The notes beneath the pieces are model-generated. The model ran no database searches, was not told the origin of the DNA, and saw only the letters and a program-made list of their open reading frames with translations. From the NCBI RefSeq assembly GCF_001277345.1, contig NZ_LIUT01000001.1:2287115-2351114 (forward strand): a stretch of 64,000 nt of DNA, written 5' to 3'. This document shows positions 32,312-41,967 of this stretch, in pieces; the first letter of the stretch is position 1, and each line of letters begins with the position of its first letter. Position numbers and translations under genes: made by a program. This DNA comes from Paenibacillus solani. GTDB taxonomy: Bacteria > Bacillota > Bacilli > Paenibacillales > Paenibacillaceae.

Positions 32312-33586
32312 TTAAACGCCCGCTGATTCTTTCTCATACATCTCGGTCAACTTTATGCTTCTGCCTTGCTGTAAACGGGATCGTTCGGAAGCGAAGGCAA
32401 TCAAATGGCTTTGCAAGGAAGCTGTAGCCGATGTAAGGCCTTGGGACGGGTTGCGATCGAACTTATGTACATTGTTAAGGAAGGAGCTCATCATGCGCTC
32501 ATCGCCTCCGCCGTGTCCATCTCCCTGCACGCTGCATTTAATTTCAATCTCTTCGCCCGTCGCATAGCGGTACAGCGTAAATGAGCCCTTATCCATGTCG
32601 CCAATGATCTCTCCCTGCGTGCCCATAATCTGCACACGACGAGTACCGCTTTGGGTTAGACCCGACATAATAAAGTTAGCGTTGGCGCCGCTGGCAAATT
32701 CCATATTGACGACCTGATGGTCAACAACATTGTTATCGCAGCGATAGACGCAGCGGCCGAACGGTCCTTCCTTGAGCGCCCCGATAATGCCTTCCTGTGA
32801 TAAATCGTGCGTCATATAGCGCGCCCAATGATCGGCAGGTTGCTCTAAATACATTTTAATCGCTGAAAAGGCACATTCCCTCTCGGCTTCGCAGCCATCG
32901 ATGCAGCGGTCCGTTGCACCCTCCGGCGCGTTCTCGGCTTTAAAATGAAGCAAAGAACCGAATGAGCTGACCGCTGTGCACGGCTCATCCATCAGCCAGG
33001 AGATGAGGTCCAGGTCATGGCAGGATTTAGCCAAAATCATCGGGCTTGTTTCCTCGGAATTCCGCCAATTACCGCGTACGTAGCTATGAACCATATGGTG
33101 ATAGCCTACGTTCTCGGTCAGCTGAATGGTGCCGATTGCGCCCAGTTCCCCATCCTCAATGCATCTCTTGATGCCCGACCAGAACGGGGAATAGCGAAGC
33201 ACATGCGTGACCACCAGCAAACGCTTATGCTTAAGGGAAGCTTGCTCCAGTTCTATACATTCCTGCACATTCGGCGACATCGGTTTCTCCAGCATGACAT
33301 GATAGCCAAGCTCCATCGCTTTCATTGCTGGTATATAATGCATCCGATCAAGCGTGCAGATGATCATCACGTCGGCTATTTTTCCTTGCTCGAATGCTTT
33401 TTCCCACGAATTGTAAACGTGTTCTTCAGCGATTTGATGAATCTCTGCAAAACGTTGTCTGCGTTCATCATCCGGCTCGGCTACGGCAACAAACTTCAGC
33501 TCATTCGGAAATTTTTCCGCATACGGTCCATAGATGTATCTTCCTCTACTGCCTGCGCCTAATAGTACAGCTGTTAATGTCTTCAA
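32312..33586 (-). CDS. Gfo/Idh/MocA family oxidoreductase
   Basis: A dehydrogenase of about 424 residues with N-terminal NAD(P) fold LKTLTAVLLGAGSRGRYIYGPYA and VAVAEPDDERRQRF, then MLEKPMSPNVQECIEL (the EKP motif whose Lys is catalytic in the family). A long C-terminal domain contains SCHDLDLISWLM. Family members oxidise or epimerise sugars and inositols. The longer frame to 33652 is rejected because AAGGGGGAA precedes a TTG at 33586 by about 6 bases. It follows the YesN-like gene and precedes the DUF4855 enzyme, so it probably processes the imported sugar. Confidence 0.88.
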   Translation of the reverse strand: MKTLTAVLLGAGSRGRYIYGPYAEKFPNELKFVAVAEPDDERRQRFAEIHQIAEEHVYNSWEKAFEQGKIADVMIICTLDRMHYIPAMKAMELGYHVMLEKPMSPNVQECIELEQASLKHKRLLVVTHVLRYSPFWSGIKRCIEDGELGAIGTIQLTENVGYHHMVHSYVRGNWRNSEETSPMILAKSCHDLDLISWLMDEPCTAVSSFGSLLHFKAENAPEGATDRCIDGCEAERECAFSAIKMYLEQPADHWARYMTHDLSQEGIIGALKEGPFGRCVYRCDNNVVDHQVVNMEFASGANANFIMSGLTQSGTRRVQIMGTQGEIIGDMDKGSFTLYRYATGEEIEIKCSVQGDGHGGGDERMMSSFLNNVHKFDRNPSQGLTSATASLQSHLIAFASERSRLQQGRSIKLTEMYEKESAGV

Positions 33587-33682
33587 TGTTCTTCCCCCTT
33601 GCCTATACAATTGCATCATAATTTCATTGTAAGGGGTGATTCCGCGCATCAAAATAGATCATTGCTTACATTCCATATACAT

Positions 33683-35365
33683 TTATTGACCTTGCTGCAT
33701 CGTTTCGGTGCGGGCCGTCCGAAAATCCTGCGGTGTCATATCATTTTGCTTTTTAAAGAAGCGGATAAAGGCAAGCGCTGAATTGTAGCCGAGCTTGGCG
33801 GCAATTTCATTGACCTTCATGGATGTATTGAGCAGCATGTCCTTTGCAATGACATTGCGGTAATCATTTACGTATTTAGAGAGTCCAATTCCTGTTATCT
33901 GCTTGTAAAGCCTTGATAGATAGGATGGATTCAAGCTGACATAATCCCCAAGAGCGGTTAGGGAAATATCACCCGCAATATGCTCCTCTATATACCGATG
34001 CACCTTATTGACGACCTCCGCCGGCAGCTCTGTTCCCCTAATCGCATTCCATTCAAAAAAGCAGTCCGCAACTTGCCAATAGTATGGAATGAGCTCCGTC
34101 CATGAAGCCGTTTTCTCCTGGCGGAACAGCATATCCAAATTAATCTGAGTATTCATATAGTCTCGCATATCTTTACTTTTGTGCAAATGCGCCAGAAATA
34201 CCGCAGATAGAAAATGGTACAACTCAATCTTGCGCTCATAAGGAGTATCCGGATCGTTCCAGATGTCTGTCAATTCAACAAATAGATGATTAAACTGCTC
34301 ACGGTGATTATTTTCAAGACAGCTCATCAGCAGCTGTACGCGAGCGTGTAAAAAGCTGTCATGATAGCTGTTCGCCTTCTCTTTTTCTTCGGACTTCTGA
34401 ATATCTTTATCTGTCATGATGACCTCATGGAACAAGCCATGGCCTTGCATAAGACCGTATTTCATCGCATGAAAACGATCCGACAGCCGATTCCATGGGA
34501 CAGCCTCGCTGCCAATAAGAAAAGATACGGAGAGGCTCAGCAACTTTTTGCTGGTAGCTTGTATCGTCTCCAAATTGCCGCTCACATAGCGGTATGCCCT
34601 GGTCCATTCCATCGTACCGGTATCCGTCGTTAACTCCGGGCCGGCTTTAGGCTGAAAGATCCATGCCATTTTGTTCATATCAAATACGACGGAGAAGCAG
34701 CGCATATGGGCGGATAAATACTCATCGCCGATATTTTGAAGAGCGTAAGCGAGCAAAGCCTTGTCCGGCGCCGTGAACATTTCCTTCCAGGCATCGATCC
34801 GGCCAATCAGTAAATAGACAGGCAGCGATGCGTCAAGCGGAATGTCCATTTCCGCAAAAGCGTCCCGAAGCTGCTGCCCCGTCATCGTCTTGCCTTGAAA
34901 TAAGCCCCAAATATATTCCTTCTGCAAGGAAGGCATCGCTATTCTCATTTTGGACTGGGCACGTAAGATCATTTGCGCCTGATCCTGTTCCTCTTCAATT
35001 TCCTCTATGGCCCGTTCAACGGTATGAATGATCTTCTCGTCGCTTTCCACTTTCAGCAAATAATCAAAAGCGCCAAATGTAAGGGCGCTCTTCGCATAGT
35101 GAAAATCATTGAACCCTGTCAATAAAATAACTTTGCACGCCGGCCACTGCGATTTGATTTCCTGCAGCAGCTCAATGCCCTCGATGCCGGACATCTTAAT
35201 GTCCGAAATCACAATATCCATCCGATGATGGGACAGCACCTCAAGCGCCTCTTCGCCGGAATAGGCCTTCATGACTTCAAGCTCCAAATGCTCCGTCTTC
35301 TCGAACAACTCCAGAAGACCATCTACAATAATCGGCAGATCATCCACGATTAATAGCCTGTACAT
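33683..35365 (-). CDS. Two-component response regulator with AraC-type DNA-binding domain (YesN-like)
   Basis: A 560-residue regulator. The receiver has acceptor Asp55 in IVISDIKMSGIEG and the switch Thr in VILLTGFND; the usual KP motif is changed to LLKVESDEK. The middle 300 residues are a linker or regulatory region. The C-terminal AraC pair is ISLTALGDYVSLNPSYLSRLYKQITGIGLSKYV and MKVNEIAAKLGYNSALAFIRFFKKQNDMTPQDFR. It starts at ATG 35365 after AAGGAGG. It is 13 bases after the kinase gene and presumably controls the locus-2 transporter genes. Confidence 0.93.
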   Translation of the reverse strand: MYRLLIVDDLPIIVDGLLELFEKTEHLELEVMKAYSGEEALEVLSHHRMDIVISDIKMSGIEGIELLQEIKSQWPACKVILLTGFNDFHYAKSALTFGAFDYLLKVESDEKIIHTVERAIEEIEEEQDQAQMILRAQSKMRIAMPSLQKEYIWGLFQGKTMTGQQLRDAFAEMDIPLDASLPVYLLIGRIDAWKEMFTAPDKALLAYALQNIGDEYLSAHMRCFSVVFDMNKMAWIFQPKAGPELTTDTGTMEWTRAYRYVSGNLETIQATSKKLLSLSVSFLIGSEAVPWNRLSDRFHAMKYGLMQGHGLFHEVIMTDKDIQKSEEKEKANSYHDSFLHARVQLLMSCLENNHREQFNHLFVELTDIWNDPDTPYERKIELYHFLSAVFLAHLHKSKDMRDYMNTQINLDMLFRQEKTASWTELIPYYWQVADCFFEWNAIRGTELPAEVVNKVHRYIEEHIAGDISLTALGDYVSLNPSYLSRLYKQITGIGLSKYVNDYRNVIAKDMLLNTSMKVNEIAAKLGYNSALAFIRFFKKQNDMTPQDFRTARTETMQQGQ

Positions 35366-35377
35366 GGCGATTCCTCC

Positions 35378-37108
35378 TTAGCTCAAACTCAGTTTAATAA
35401 TAGCTTGAAGCCCGCCAAGCTCAGAGCGTGATACGGTAATCCCATACTCTTCTCCATAACGAAGCCGAATTCTGCGATGAACATTAAGCATGCCGGTTGT
35501 CTCCTCCATCAGGTTGGTTGAATAATGCAGCCTCTTGTCAAGCGCTTCAATCTCATCGTCCGTAATGAACTCGCCATTATCTTCTATATAAATGTAATAA
35601 GCATCATTGCGCAGCTTGCTGTGCACCCATAGCTCGCCTGTGCCGATCATATTGCCCAGGGCGTACTTGTAAGCATTTTCAATAATAGGCTGCAAAATTA
35701 ATCGGGGAACTTCTATCGACTGGGTTTCAACTTCAAACAGCACTTCGATTCGATCCCCGTAACAGATCGACTGCATCTCCACATACGTGCGGGAATGCTC
35801 AAGCTCCATCTCCAGCGGAATGTCGTCATCATGATGACGGGTAATGAACTGAAAATATTGCCCGATGTATAAACAGAACTGGTAGGCTTTTTCCCTCTGA
35901 TTATCGGATTTAATCAAGCGGCAAAGCACGAAAAAGCAATTATATAAAAAATGAGGGTTAATCTGCGATTGCAATCGTTTCAGCTCCGAACGCTGATTGC
36001 GAATTTGCTGCTCATAATTTTCCTCAATCAATGTTTTCAAAGATTTCACCGTATCGTTAAAGGCCTGGTATAGATAGCCGAACTCATCCTTTCTGCGGTC
36101 GATCAGGATCGGCTCTAGCTCGTTTTGCTGCATGCGGCGGAAGGAACGCACCAGCTTGATCAACGGACGGTATATTAACCGGATTAAAAAATAGGTAAAG
36201 AATAAAAATATAAAAACAGCAAGCGCGCAAGCCCACCAAAACAATGCTTTATATACCTCGAGCGATCCGAGAATCATCTCCTCCGGTATGCTCGTTACCA
36301 TGTATGAATTCCATAGGCTGGAATACTTGAATACGGTTAGATATCGCTTATTTTTATAATGGATGGTGTCATAGCCTTCATCCACTTTCCCTGCCTGTTT
36401 TTCAAAAGCCAGCTGCTTCATCAATTCATGCAATTCAAGATCGGAACCGCTATCGATTTCCCAGCCGCGCTCCAGATTAAATAATACAGATTGGCCTCCC
36501 CTGTTATTGCCGATTTGCGCTAATGTTTCTTTCATTTTGCCGGTTGAGAGTTCTACGCCTACCACATAGAGCGGGTCTTTTTTGCTTGCAGGGTACTGCA
36601 TCGTAATAAACAGCCGGTCCTTCCAATAAATAAAGGGCTCCGTATAAAGCTTCTTGTCTGACTGCATCGCTTCATATTCTTCCGTATTCAGCCTGGTTTC
36701 AAAGCTGTTGCTCAGCACGGTGCGCTCGATAAGCGGAATGTACGCCTTCGCCTCGCGAATGAACGGACTAGAATTTTTCATTAAATCCAGGCGGTGCTGA
36801 ATATCCAATATTTTATACGACCGCTCATAGGAGTTCATCTGCTCGCCTGTCGCCGCTACTTCCATTAAATCCCTGTCCATGACGTAGTTAGGCAAATATC
36901 GGCTGATCCGGTCTGCTTCCTGATCCAAGGAGTCTAAATAAAACCGCGTCGTATTTAATATCGAATCGGATATTTCACTACGGATATGATCGGCCCCTTG
37001 CTCATTCATCATCCAGGTAAATGCCATAAGCGGCAGTAAGGCCGCCAAAAAGGCAGCCATTATTTTTCTGAATATAGAGGAATCCTGTAAAAAGAATATA
37101 CTTTTCAT
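35378..37108 (-). CDS. Sensor histidine kinase (YesM-like)
   Basis: A 576-residue kinase. Spans at about 15-35 and 290-312 flank an extracellular sensor of about 250 residues. A HAMP-like segment (LIYRPLIKLVRSFRRMQQNEL) precedes the His_kinase domain with INPHFLYNCFFVLCRLIK, and the ATP lid YIEDNGEF is partly divergent from the usual DNG-GM. It starts at ATG 37108 after GGAGAAC. It is encoded between the permeases and its response regulator, so transporter and sensor are probably one transcription unit. Confidence 0.92.
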   Translation of the reverse strand: MKSIFFLQDSSIFRKIMAAFLAALLPLMAFTWMMNEQGADHIRSEISDSILNTTRFYLDSLDQEADRISRYLPNYVMDRDLMEVAATGEQMNSYERSYKILDIQHRLDLMKNSSPFIREAKAYIPLIERTVLSNSFETRLNTEEYEAMQSDKKLYTEPFIYWKDRLFITMQYPASKKDPLYVVGVELSTGKMKETLAQIGNNRGGQSVLFNLERGWEIDSGSDLELHELMKQLAFEKQAGKVDEGYDTIHYKNKRYLTVFKYSSLWNSYMVTSIPEEMILGSLEVYKALFWWACALAVFIFLFFTYFLIRLIYRPLIKLVRSFRRMQQNELEPILIDRRKDEFGYLYQAFNDTVKSLKTLIEENYEQQIRNQRSELKRLQSQINPHFLYNCFFVLCRLIKSDNQREKAYQFCLYIGQYFQFITRHHDDDIPLEMELEHSRTYVEMQSICYGDRIEVLFEVETQSIEVPRLILQPIIENAYKYALGNMIGTGELWVHSKLRNDAYYIYIEDNGEFITDDEIEALDKRLHYSTNLMEETTGMLNVHRRIRLRYGEEYGITVSRSELGGLQAIIKLSLS

Positions 37109-37148
37109 CGTTTGTTCTCCTGTGCCTGAGATCTACGACCTTCCTTGT

Positions 37149-38033
37149 CTATTCTTTTACACTTCCCATTACAATGCCTTTGATGAAAAACCGCTGCAAG
37201 AATGGATAGACAATAAGAATCGGGAAAGCCGCTACGAAGATTTGTGCTGCCCTGCTTGTACGGTCAGACAGCTGGAGCATGAGTTCCACATTTTCTGATT
37301 TAAGAAATCGAAAATCCATCTTAATAATAACGGTTTGCAAGAAGGTTTGCAGCGGGTAATTTTCCGGATGATTCATATAAAGCATGCCATCGAACCAGCT
37401 ATTCCAATGCCCTACCATCGTAAACAGCCCCGTTGTCGCCAGTGCGGGAAGCGATAGCGGAACATATATTTTCCAAAGTGTTGAAAAATGCCCGGCTCCG
37501 TCTATCCGTGAAGCATCCTCAAGCTCCCTGGGCAAATTGCGGTAAAAATTCAACAGCAGGATGACGTTAAACACGTTAATCGCCATAGGAAACACCAGCG
37601 CTCCGAGAGAATCAATAAGTCCCAAGCTTTTAATCGTCAAATAGGTAGGAATGAGTCCGCCGTTGAACAAAATCGTAAAAACGAAAATCCAGGCATAAAC
37701 GGTTCTTAGACGGAACGTATTGCGGTCCTTGGATAAAGGATAAGCCGTAACAATCGTTAATAGCATGCTTAATGCTGTCCCGACAACAACCCGTTGAATA
37801 GAAATGCCGAAGGCTCTTACATATTCAGGCTTGCCGAACACGTTATCATAAGCCGCCGTTGTAAACTCTACAGGCCACAGCGCAACCTTGCCGGCTGCCG
37901 CCGCTGAACCCGAGCTAAAGGAAATCGCCAAAATATGAATGATCGGCATTAAGCATAAAAAAGATATAAACGCAAGAAAGATGAGATTGCTAACGAGAAA
38001 AGCCCTTCTTCCGAATGACGGTTTAATGACCAC
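37149..38033 (-). CDS. Carbohydrate ABC transporter permease (LplC/YtcP-like)
   Basis: A 294-residue six-span permease with the EAA-type loop LEDASRIDGAGHFSTLWKIYVPLSLP and the C-terminal FIKGIVMGSVKE typical of YtcP/LplC proteins. It starts with GTG at 38033 after AAGGAGAC. It partners the LplB-like permease encoded 38 bases upstream. No ATPase is present in the locus, so a shared one elsewhere is needed. Confidence 0.93.
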   Translation of the reverse strand: MVIKPSFGRRAFLVSNLIFLAFISFLCLMPIIHILAISFSSGSAAAAGKVALWPVEFTTAAYDNVFGKPEYVRAFGISIQRVVVGTALSMLLTIVTAYPLSKDRNTFRLRTVYAWIFVFTILFNGGLIPTYLTIKSLGLIDSLGALVFPMAINVFNVILLLNFYRNLPRELEDASRIDGAGHFSTLWKIYVPLSLPALATTGLFTMVGHWNSWFDGMLYMNHPENYPLQTFLQTVIIKMDFRFLKSENVELMLQLSDRTSRAAQIFVAAFPILIVYPFLQRFFIKGIVMGSVKE

Positions 38034-38070
38034 GGTCTGTCTCCTTTCTGAATCACCGACTTTTCCGTTA

Positions 38071-38976
38071 CTAGAAAATACGGTAATTCGCTAGTCGGTA
38101 GGCGAGTACGTAGGATACGGAAATGAAAATAAAGGATACGACGGATTTCAATAAGCCGACAGCTGTGGCAAATCCAAACTGGGCTTGCTGTATCCCCATG
38201 CGGTAGACGAAAGTATCAATGATATCGGCACTTTCATAAACCGGTGCGCTGTACAGGTTAAATATTTGATCAAATCCGGCATTCAGCACATTGCCGATAT
38301 TAAGCGTCAGCATAAGAACGATGATCGGCATCATGCCCGGCAGGGTCACGTGAAGCGTTTGTTTCCAGCGGCCCGCGCCATCAATTTCAGCGGCTTCATA
38401 AAGCGTAGGATTAATTCCTGTCAGCGCCGCCAAATAAACAATGGTGCCAAATCCAAATTCTTTCCATACATCGGAGATGACCATGACATAAGGGAACCAG
38501 TTATTGTCGCCAAGAAAGAAAATCGGCTTAATGCCAAACCATCCAAGCATCTGATTGAATATGCCGGAGGATGGAGACAAAATGTCGACCAAAATACCGC
38601 TCAGCAACACCCATGATAGGAAATGGGGCAGATAGACCAGGGTTTGGAATGTTCTCTTAATCCATTCTCTACGCAATTCATTAAGCAAAATAGCAATGGT
38701 AATCGGCACGAACAAACCGGCAACGATTTTCATTACAGCAATATATACCGTGTTAAAGAAGACACGGCGGATATCCGGATAATCCATTAACAATTGGAAG
38801 TTCCTCCATCCGATAAACGGGGATCCGAACAACCCTTTATTCGGCACATATTTTTGAAAAGCCATCATGATTCCTGACATCGGAATGTAACTAAAAATAA
38901 TAATAAAAGCCAAACCCGGCAGCAGCATTAAATGAAGCGGCCATTCCTTCTTCCACATGCGCGTCAGACTATTCAT
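38071..38976 (-). CDS. Carbohydrate ABC transporter permease (LplB-like)
   Basis: A permease of about 301 residues with six spans. MWKKEWPLHLMLLPGLAFIIIFSYIPMSGIMMAFQKY is the conserved LplB N-terminus, and the EAA loop is LYEAAEIDGAGRWKQTLHVTLPGMMP. The start at ATG 38976 follows GAGGTGAATAT; the in-frame start seven codons earlier is not supported. A terminator-like hairpin separates it from the binding-protein gene upstream. Confidence 0.93.
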   Translation of the reverse strand: MNSLTRMWKKEWPLHLMLLPGLAFIIIFSYIPMSGIMMAFQKYVPNKGLFGSPFIGWRNFQLLMDYPDIRRVFFNTVYIAVMKIVAGLFVPITIAILLNELRREWIKRTFQTLVYLPHFLSWVLLSGILVDILSPSSGIFNQMLGWFGIKPIFFLGDNNWFPYVMVISDVWKEFGFGTIVYLAALTGINPTLYEAAEIDGAGRWKQTLHVTLPGMMPIIVLMLTLNIGNVLNAGFDQIFNLYSAPVYESADIIDTFVYRMGIQQAQFGFATAVGLLKSVVSFIFISVSYVLAYRLANYRIF

Positions 38977-39021
38977 ATATTCACCTCGCTGATTCACTTT
39001 TCATGCTGTTCATTCCTTACT

Positions 39022-39078
39022 CAAGAACCTGATTGTTCTTGAAAAAAGGAGGGATTGCATCGATTCAACCCCTCCTTT
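39022..39078 (-). terminator. Intercistronic hairpins after the locus-2 binding-protein gene
   Basis: AAAGGAGGGATTG (39045-39057) pairs with CAACCCCTCCTTT (39066-39078) with one mismatch and is followed on the minus strand by TTTTTTC. A second small stem CAAGAAC/GTTCTTG (39022-39041) follows. Placed 13 bases after the binding-protein stop, it probably lowers permease expression. Confidence 0.8.
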
Positions 39079-39090
39079 GCGCTACTGATC

Positions 39091-40758
39091 CTATTGAAGC
39101 GATTGATACCACTCGTTAACTTCTTTCGTGATTTCATCGCCGCCAAGCTTCTTCCACTCTTCAACGAATGTATCGAACTCGTCTACGGATACTTGGTTCA
39201 TTATAATTTTGATGAATATTTCATCACGTTTCTTCGTTAAGATTTCTTGACGGTCTGCCATCGTCGGAGTAGGCGCTCCGTAGAATTTGTTTTGCAGGTA
39301 TTGTTTGTTTTGCTGGATTTTAGGGTTATGCGATACCGCTCCGTTCGGACCCGAAATCAGGTACTCCCACCACATGTTGATATCGCTGCCGTCAACATAT
39401 TTCATTGCACGCTCATAACGCGTTTTTTGGTCTTTTGTTTCCAGAATGCTAGCATCTTTTGTTTCGATCGCTTTCGGCAAGATCTCCCCATTATTATCGA
39501 TTTGTCTACCTACACGAAGCGGGTTAAGCAACCAGTAGTTAGCTCCTTTTTCTACCCGATCTTTACCGTATTCGTAAACCTTTTGTTCTTCTGTTGGATG
39601 AGACTGCGTTACGATGTATTGGTTCAGCAATTTGATTACGCCTTCAGGATGCTTAGCTTTTTTGGAAATAACATAGTACTCGTCAACACCTAAACCGATT
39701 TGGTTCAGCGTTGGGCTAGCGTCCACAGAAGGAATCGGGTATACGCCCCATTCTTGAACAACCTTGCCGTCTTTCACAGCCCCTTTTGCAAGCTGCGCCG
39801 GTGTCCAGGAAGCGCCAAATACCATGCCAATGCTGCCGTCGTAGATGAGCTCAGCGGCTTTTTCCGAATCTTTGACCGCAAACTCAGGATCGATCAGCCC
39901 TTTTTTGAACATGTCTTGCAGCGCTGCAAGGGCCTGCTTCATCTCGGGCTGAATATCACTGTTCATCAAACCGCCGTTCCCGTCTTCCATCCAAGTGTTT
40001 TCATAAGCATGATAGCCGTTCAAGAACGCTCTCAGACCGGTAACTCCTGTCTCTGTACTAAATGGGTTCTTGCTGACCGAAATACCGTAAGCTTGTTTTG
40101 TACCACCAGGATTCTTCGCTTTAAAAGCTTCGGCAATTTCAATGAGATCATCCATTGTTTTAGGCTCAGGCAGGCCCAGTTCTTTCAGCCAGTCTGTACG
40201 AACGAACAAGAATTGATAGTTGAACGGGTTGTATGAGCTTGGAATACCCATCATTTTCCCGTCGAACATCGCTGTTTTCATTTGCATGCCGCCGTCCACG
40301 GTCAGAAACTTTTTCGTCTCTTCCGTAGCATGCTGATCATAAATCTCTGTCAAATCCATAATCATATCCGCTTCAGTCAGCTCTTTAAGTTGTGAAGCGT
40401 TTACAAGCAAGAAATCCGGAAGATCGTTGGATGCAATCGCAATTTTTACTCTCTCTTTAAATTGGCTTACATCTGCAATCCACTTGTTTGTAATTTTGAC
40501 ACCGATATCTTGTTCATAAGCGTCATAAACTGAGTTTTTGTCGAAGTCTTCACCTTCGTCAAATTTCAAGTAAGGATCGCTTGGCGAAACCGTTGAAACC
40601 TCAATGATATCATCGCTGTTTCCTGTGCCTGTTGTTTGGATCGGATCCTTGGAGTTTCCAAGCTGTTGGTTTGGCTCAGACGACGATTTGAAGCCGCAGC
40701 CTGAAATCGCCAGTGCAAGCGTCAAGGAGATCATTGCAAGTGCCTTTTTGCTCTTCAA
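39091..40758 (-). CDS. Extracellular sugar-binding lipoprotein (LplA-like)
   Basis: A 555-residue binding protein. MKSKKALAMISLTLALAISGC is a lipoprotein signal with Cys21 as anchor. YDAYEQDIGVKITNKWIADVSQFKERVKIAIASNDLPDFLLVNASQL is the typical LplA-family start, and the length (over 500) fits that group better than the shorter MalE group. It starts with TTG at 40758 after GGAGGGG. A -10 TATACT (40825-40830, minus strand) without a clear -35 suggests activated transcription. It begins the locus-2 operon of importer, two-component system, dehydrogenase and DUF4855 enzyme. Confidence 0.93.
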   Translation of the reverse strand: MKSKKALAMISLTLALAISGCGFKSSSEPNQQLGNSKDPIQTTGTGNSDDIIEVSTVSPSDPYLKFDEGEDFDKNSVYDAYEQDIGVKITNKWIADVSQFKERVKIAIASNDLPDFLLVNASQLKELTEADMIMDLTEIYDQHATEETKKFLTVDGGMQMKTAMFDGKMMGIPSSYNPFNYQFLFVRTDWLKELGLPEPKTMDDLIEIAEAFKAKNPGGTKQAYGISVSKNPFSTETGVTGLRAFLNGYHAYENTWMEDGNGGLMNSDIQPEMKQALAALQDMFKKGLIDPEFAVKDSEKAAELIYDGSIGMVFGASWTPAQLAKGAVKDGKVVQEWGVYPIPSVDASPTLNQIGLGVDEYYVISKKAKHPEGVIKLLNQYIVTQSHPTEEQKVYEYGKDRVEKGANYWLLNPLRVGRQIDNNGEILPKAIETKDASILETKDQKTRYERAMKYVDGSDINMWWEYLISGPNGAVSHNPKIQQNKQYLQNKFYGAPTPTMADRQEILTKKRDEIFIKIIMNQVSVDEFDTFVEEWKKLGGDEITKEVNEWYQSLQ

Positions 40759-40824
40759 ATTTAACCCCTCCGGTATAATTCGTTATAGTTCGCTGCAAAT
40801 GGTACTGCAGCCTTTCATAATTCC

Positions 40825-40971
40825 AGTATAGAAAGAAGCTCCCCGCTGTTCTATATACTAGTCTTTACTTTCGTATACACCTCTTGACACCAGAGAAAAT
40901 GAATAATTACGTGATTGACGTATAAAAGTAAATTACAGTATCTGGTTGAACGCATCCCTTGTCTATATACT
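40825..40971. promoter_or_regulatory. Divergent promoter region of locus 2 with a 10-bp direct repeat
   Basis: Between the LplA-like gene (minus) and the AraC gene (plus), TCTATATACT occurs at 40850-40859 and 40962-40971. The first lies about 20-30 bases upstream of the binding-protein -10 (40825-40830), and the second contains a TATACT that could serve the AraC gene. A shared regulator site is possible. Chance is not excluded, since the repeat itself is AT-rich. Confidence 0.4.
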
Positions 40972-41012
40972 TAGCACAGAAATTCATGATTGTCTGGAGG
41001 CGTTGGAACATA

Positions 41013-41861
41013 ATGAAACTTCATATTGCCTATGACCATCCCATTGCTATCAATGCTTTCGAATGGACCCCTGCCACTTATCGGCAGCCGCCTCATGTGC
41101 ACGCGAGTCTGGAGATCGGCCTCTGTTTAACAGGCAAAGGCTATTTTTTCTTTGGCAACAAACAATATGCAGCTAATCCTGGCGACTTATTTCTGGTCAA
41201 TAATGAGGAACGGCATATTGCCCAATCTGCTCCCGACGACCCGAGCCGCTATCTCTTTATTAACTTTGATCCCGCGCTGCTGCTAGCGGAGGAGCCCAGT
41301 CTGCTTCTGCCCTTCTCCTATCGCTCCACTCATTTTTGCAATCATATTATGAGCGGCTCTCCCCTCGCCAATCAGCTTACCCCATGGGTGCTGGCTATAG
41401 CGGAAGAACTGCAGGAGCAGTCACCGGGTTATTTGGTCATGGCCAAAAGCGCGCTCATTCAGCTGTGCGGCCATCTCCTTCGGCACTACAACGGTTTGCT
41501 AACCGATGATGAGCGTCATCATATGGTACATTCCGTTCGCCAGGCGCATTCGCTGGCCGCTTTGGTTGAGCATCGTTACCACGAGCCGGTTAACTTAGGG
41601 GAATTGGCTGATGAACTTGGTTTAAGCGTCTCGCGCGTGAGCCGGGCATTTCTGGAAACGACCGGTTATCGCTTCTCGGAATATGTTTCCTTGCTGCGTG
41701 TTCAGGCTGCCAAGCGAGAATTGGCGGGAACGGACAAAGCTGTTTCTGATATTGCATTCGAATGCGGCTTTCAGAGCTTGCCGACCTTTTACCGCGTGTT
41801 TAAAGAGAATGTTGGCATGTCTCCGATCCGTTATCGGCACTCTGGAGGGATGACAGAATGA
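41013..41861 (+). CDS. AraC family regulator with N-terminal cupin
   Basis: A regulator of about 283 residues. The N-terminal AraC_binding cupin has RQPPHVHASLEIGLCLTGKGYFFFGNKQYAANPGDLFLVNNEERH, whose His residues shape the ligand pocket. The C-terminal pair of helix-turn-helices is NLGELADELGLSVSRVSRAFLETTGYRFSEYV and VSDIAFECGFQSLPTFYRVFKENVGMSPIRYR. The start at ATG 41013 lies 12 bases after GGAGG; the frame is open to 40959. It precedes the ADP-ribosylglycohydrolase gene by about 100 bases and is divergent from the locus-2 operon. It probably responds to a sugar. Confidence 0.9.
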   Translation: MKLHIAYDHPIAINAFEWTPATYRQPPHVHASLEIGLCLTGKGYFFFGNKQYAANPGDLFLVNNEERHIAQSAPDDPSRYLFINFDPALLLAEEPSLLLPFSYRSTHFCNHIMSGSPLANQLTPWVLAIAEELQEQSPGYLVMAKSALIQLCGHLLRHYNGLLTDDERHHMVHSVRQAHSLAALVEHRYHEPVNLGELADELGLSVSRVSRAFLETTGYRFSEYVSLLRVQAAKRELAGTDKAVSDIAFECGFQSLPTFYRVFKENVGMSPIRYRHSGGMTE

Positions 41862-41967
41862 GCAAATAATGAGAATAATGCTTTCATTAGTTGAGAAGCC
41901 ATTGTCGTCATGGCTGGATATAATCAAGGTACATATTAATTTCACTAATTTCAGGAGGGCAACTGTG

